Assembly (NCBI RefSeq): GCF_015461805.1
Contig: NZ_JACVZE010000012.1
Location: 62,001-126,000 of the forward strand
Origin: Pseudomonas pisciculturae
Lineage (GTDB): Bacteria; Pseudomonadota; Gammaproteobacteria; Pseudomonadales; Pseudomonadaceae
DNA length: 64,000 nucleotides
Direction: 5' to 3'
Shown here: piece after piece, positions 63,001 through 64,000 of the stretch
How positions within the stretch are numbered: position 1 is the first letter of the stretch
Layout: every line of letters starts with the position of its first letter
Position numbers and translations under genes: made by a program
The notes under the pieces: generated by a model
What the model saw: the letters and a program-made list of their open reading frames with translations, nothing else
What the model was told of the DNA's origin: nothing
Database searches by the model: none

Positions 63001-64000
63001 TTAGAAGATCGCGTAGGTGTAGTTGAAGATCAGCCGGGTCTGGTCCTGGTCGGCGGTGCCGGTGTTTTTGCCGTGATAGGTACCGGTGCGCAAGGTGGTA
63101 CCAAAGCCTTTCAGGGGGCCGGCTTGCACCACGTAGTCCAGGCGGAAGTCGGTTTCGTTTTCTTTCTGGTCAGGGCCACCGGCAACCTTGGACTTGATGT
63201 CCGAACCGTCCAGGTAAGCCACGGAAGCCTTGAGGCCAGGCACGTAAGCCTTGAAGTCATACGTGTATTGGCCGAAGTTGACTTGCTCACCTGCGCGGGA
63301 GAACTGGCCGACCACAGCGTCGGTGAACAGGTAGAAGTCACTGCCACCGGCGCCTTGGGCGTGCGGGTCGGCAAGGCTGCCCTGGTTGACCCACACAAAG
63401 CCGCCGTCGTCACCCACGCCGATGTGGCCGAGCATCAGGCTGCTGCCGCCCAACTGGTAGGTGAAGGCCGCACTGTAGGTTTTGTTGTCCACTTCGCCTG
63501 CGTGCCTGGCGTAGCCGCCGTTGTTGTTGAACTGGTAGCCGCTCTCGCCGTTCTTGCCGTCGCTGGTGCTGTCGAAGTAGCGCAGGTCGGTCTTGAAGGA
63601 TTGGTCATTGCCCAGCGGCAATACGTGGACCAGGCCGAAATAGTTTTGTTTGTAGAAGTCCTGCAATTGGGCGTAGTAGTACTGCAACGTCAGGTTTTTC
63701 GCGATGATGTTGTCGGAAGAACCAAAGGGTTTGTAGTCCAGGCCACCAAACTTGAAGCTGTCGCTGTCGCGGGTGCCACCGGCAACGCTCAGGCCGGTGG
63801 AATTGCTCGATGCACGGCCTTCGGCGCGGTTAAGTTCACCGCCGGTAAAGGTGACGTTGGGAATATCGTTCGACGTCAGGATACCGCCGTCGAAGGTTTG
63901 CGGTGCCACGCGGCTGTCGTTGGAGACCAGGATCGGCAACACCGGTGCCAGGCCGCCGCCCACGTGCAACTCGGTCTGGGAAATGCGGAACTTCACGTTG
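63001..64000 (-). CDS. OprD-family outer-membrane porin, C-terminal part
   Basis: The frame runs off the right edge, so the signal peptide and first strands are missing; about 333 residues are seen of a usual 420-450. Alternating beta-strand pattern, SKFGGLDYK-like segments and a C-terminal aromatic end (LIFNYTYAIF) fit the OprD group of substrate-specific channels. Substrate specificity, which varies widely in OprD/OpdK types, cannot be told. The ATG-like start at 63996 is internal. Confidence 0.88.
   Translation of the reverse strand, partial: NVKFRISQTELHVGGGLAPVLPILVSNDSRVAPQTFDGGILTSNDIPNVTFTGGELNRAEGRASSNSTGLSVAGGTRDSDSFKFGGLDYKPFGSSDNIIAKNLTLQYYYAQLQDFYKQNYFGLVHVLPLGNDQSFKTDLRYFDSTSDGKNGESGYQFNNNGGYARHAGEVDNKTYSAAFTYQLGGSSLMLGHIGVGDDGGFVWVNQGSLADPHAQGAGGSDFYLFTDAVVGQFSRAGEQVNFGQYTYDFKAYVPGLKASVAYLDGSDIKSKVAGGPDQKENETDFRLDYVVQAGPLKGFGTTLRTGTYHGKNTGTADQDQTRLIFNYTYAIF

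Overview
The window is high-GC, gene-dense DNA that looks like a Pseudomonas chromosome of the fluorescens group. The support is indirect: a type VI secretion (T6SS) cluster in the gene order of P. aeruginosa HSI-II, an OprD-type porin, stacked FecI/FecR/TonB-receptor modules, MetE, and many copies of a short intergenic palindrome (REP) with GTGGGAG...CAAGCC arms. No rRNA, tRNA, prophage, insertion sequence or CRISPR array was seen. Start codons were often moved inside the longest open frame because of ribosome binding sites (RBS), signal peptides or overlaps.

Layout. (1) 1-17351: a T6SS. On the minus strand it runs tssA-B-C-E-F-G-H(clpV)-sigma54 activator-small lipoprotein-tagH-tssJ-K-L-M, with tssM cut by the window edge. 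hcp is divergent on the plus strand, with its own sigma54-type promoter and an 18-base palindrome upstream. (2) 17361-22061: an aldo/keto reductase, a DUF1543 protein, a TPM-domain membrane protein, and an RsbQ/KAI2-like alpha/beta-hydrolase overlapping a PAS-histidine kinase gene. (3) 22093-36152: an iron region. A Fur-box/FecI/FecR/TonB-receptor module of hydroxamate-siderophore type comes first, then a DapF-like paralogue lacking one catalytic cysteine. A second Fur-box/FecI/FecR module follows, driving a large TonB receptor, an M16 metalloprotease lipoprotein and an SbmA-like ABC transporter. The receptor-protease-ABC trio matches the ferredoxin-uptake (FusA/FusC/FusD) and YddB/PqqL/YddA pattern of protein import followed by proteolysis; it is the most interesting system here.

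(4) 36170-48357: two divergent L,D-transpeptidase-type genes, a creatininase family protein, a secreted protein gene interrupted by one in-frame TAA, a glutathione transferase, an acyltransferase-like membrane protein, metE, a LysE exporter and a lipoprotein with Asp-box repeats. (5) 48418-53931: an apparently autoregulated LacI-ABC importer-metallophosphoesterase operon with a perfect 14-base palindrome in front. (6) 54273-56694: the carboxynorspermidine/carboxyspermidine polyamine pair. (7) 56731-57190: a 171-base tandem repeat built from REP elements. (8) 57201-64000: glutaminase, RNase T2, a Gfo/Idh/MocA oxidoreductase, a NUDIX hydrolase, a GH63-like glycosidase and a partial OprD porin.

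The probable links between genes are these. The sigma54 activator inside the T6SS operon would switch on hcp, supplying tube protein to the machine encoded opposite. Each iron module would sense its own ligand through the N-terminal signalling domain of its receptor, which acts through FecR on FecI, all under Fur. All functions are inferred by reading motifs; no database search was run.
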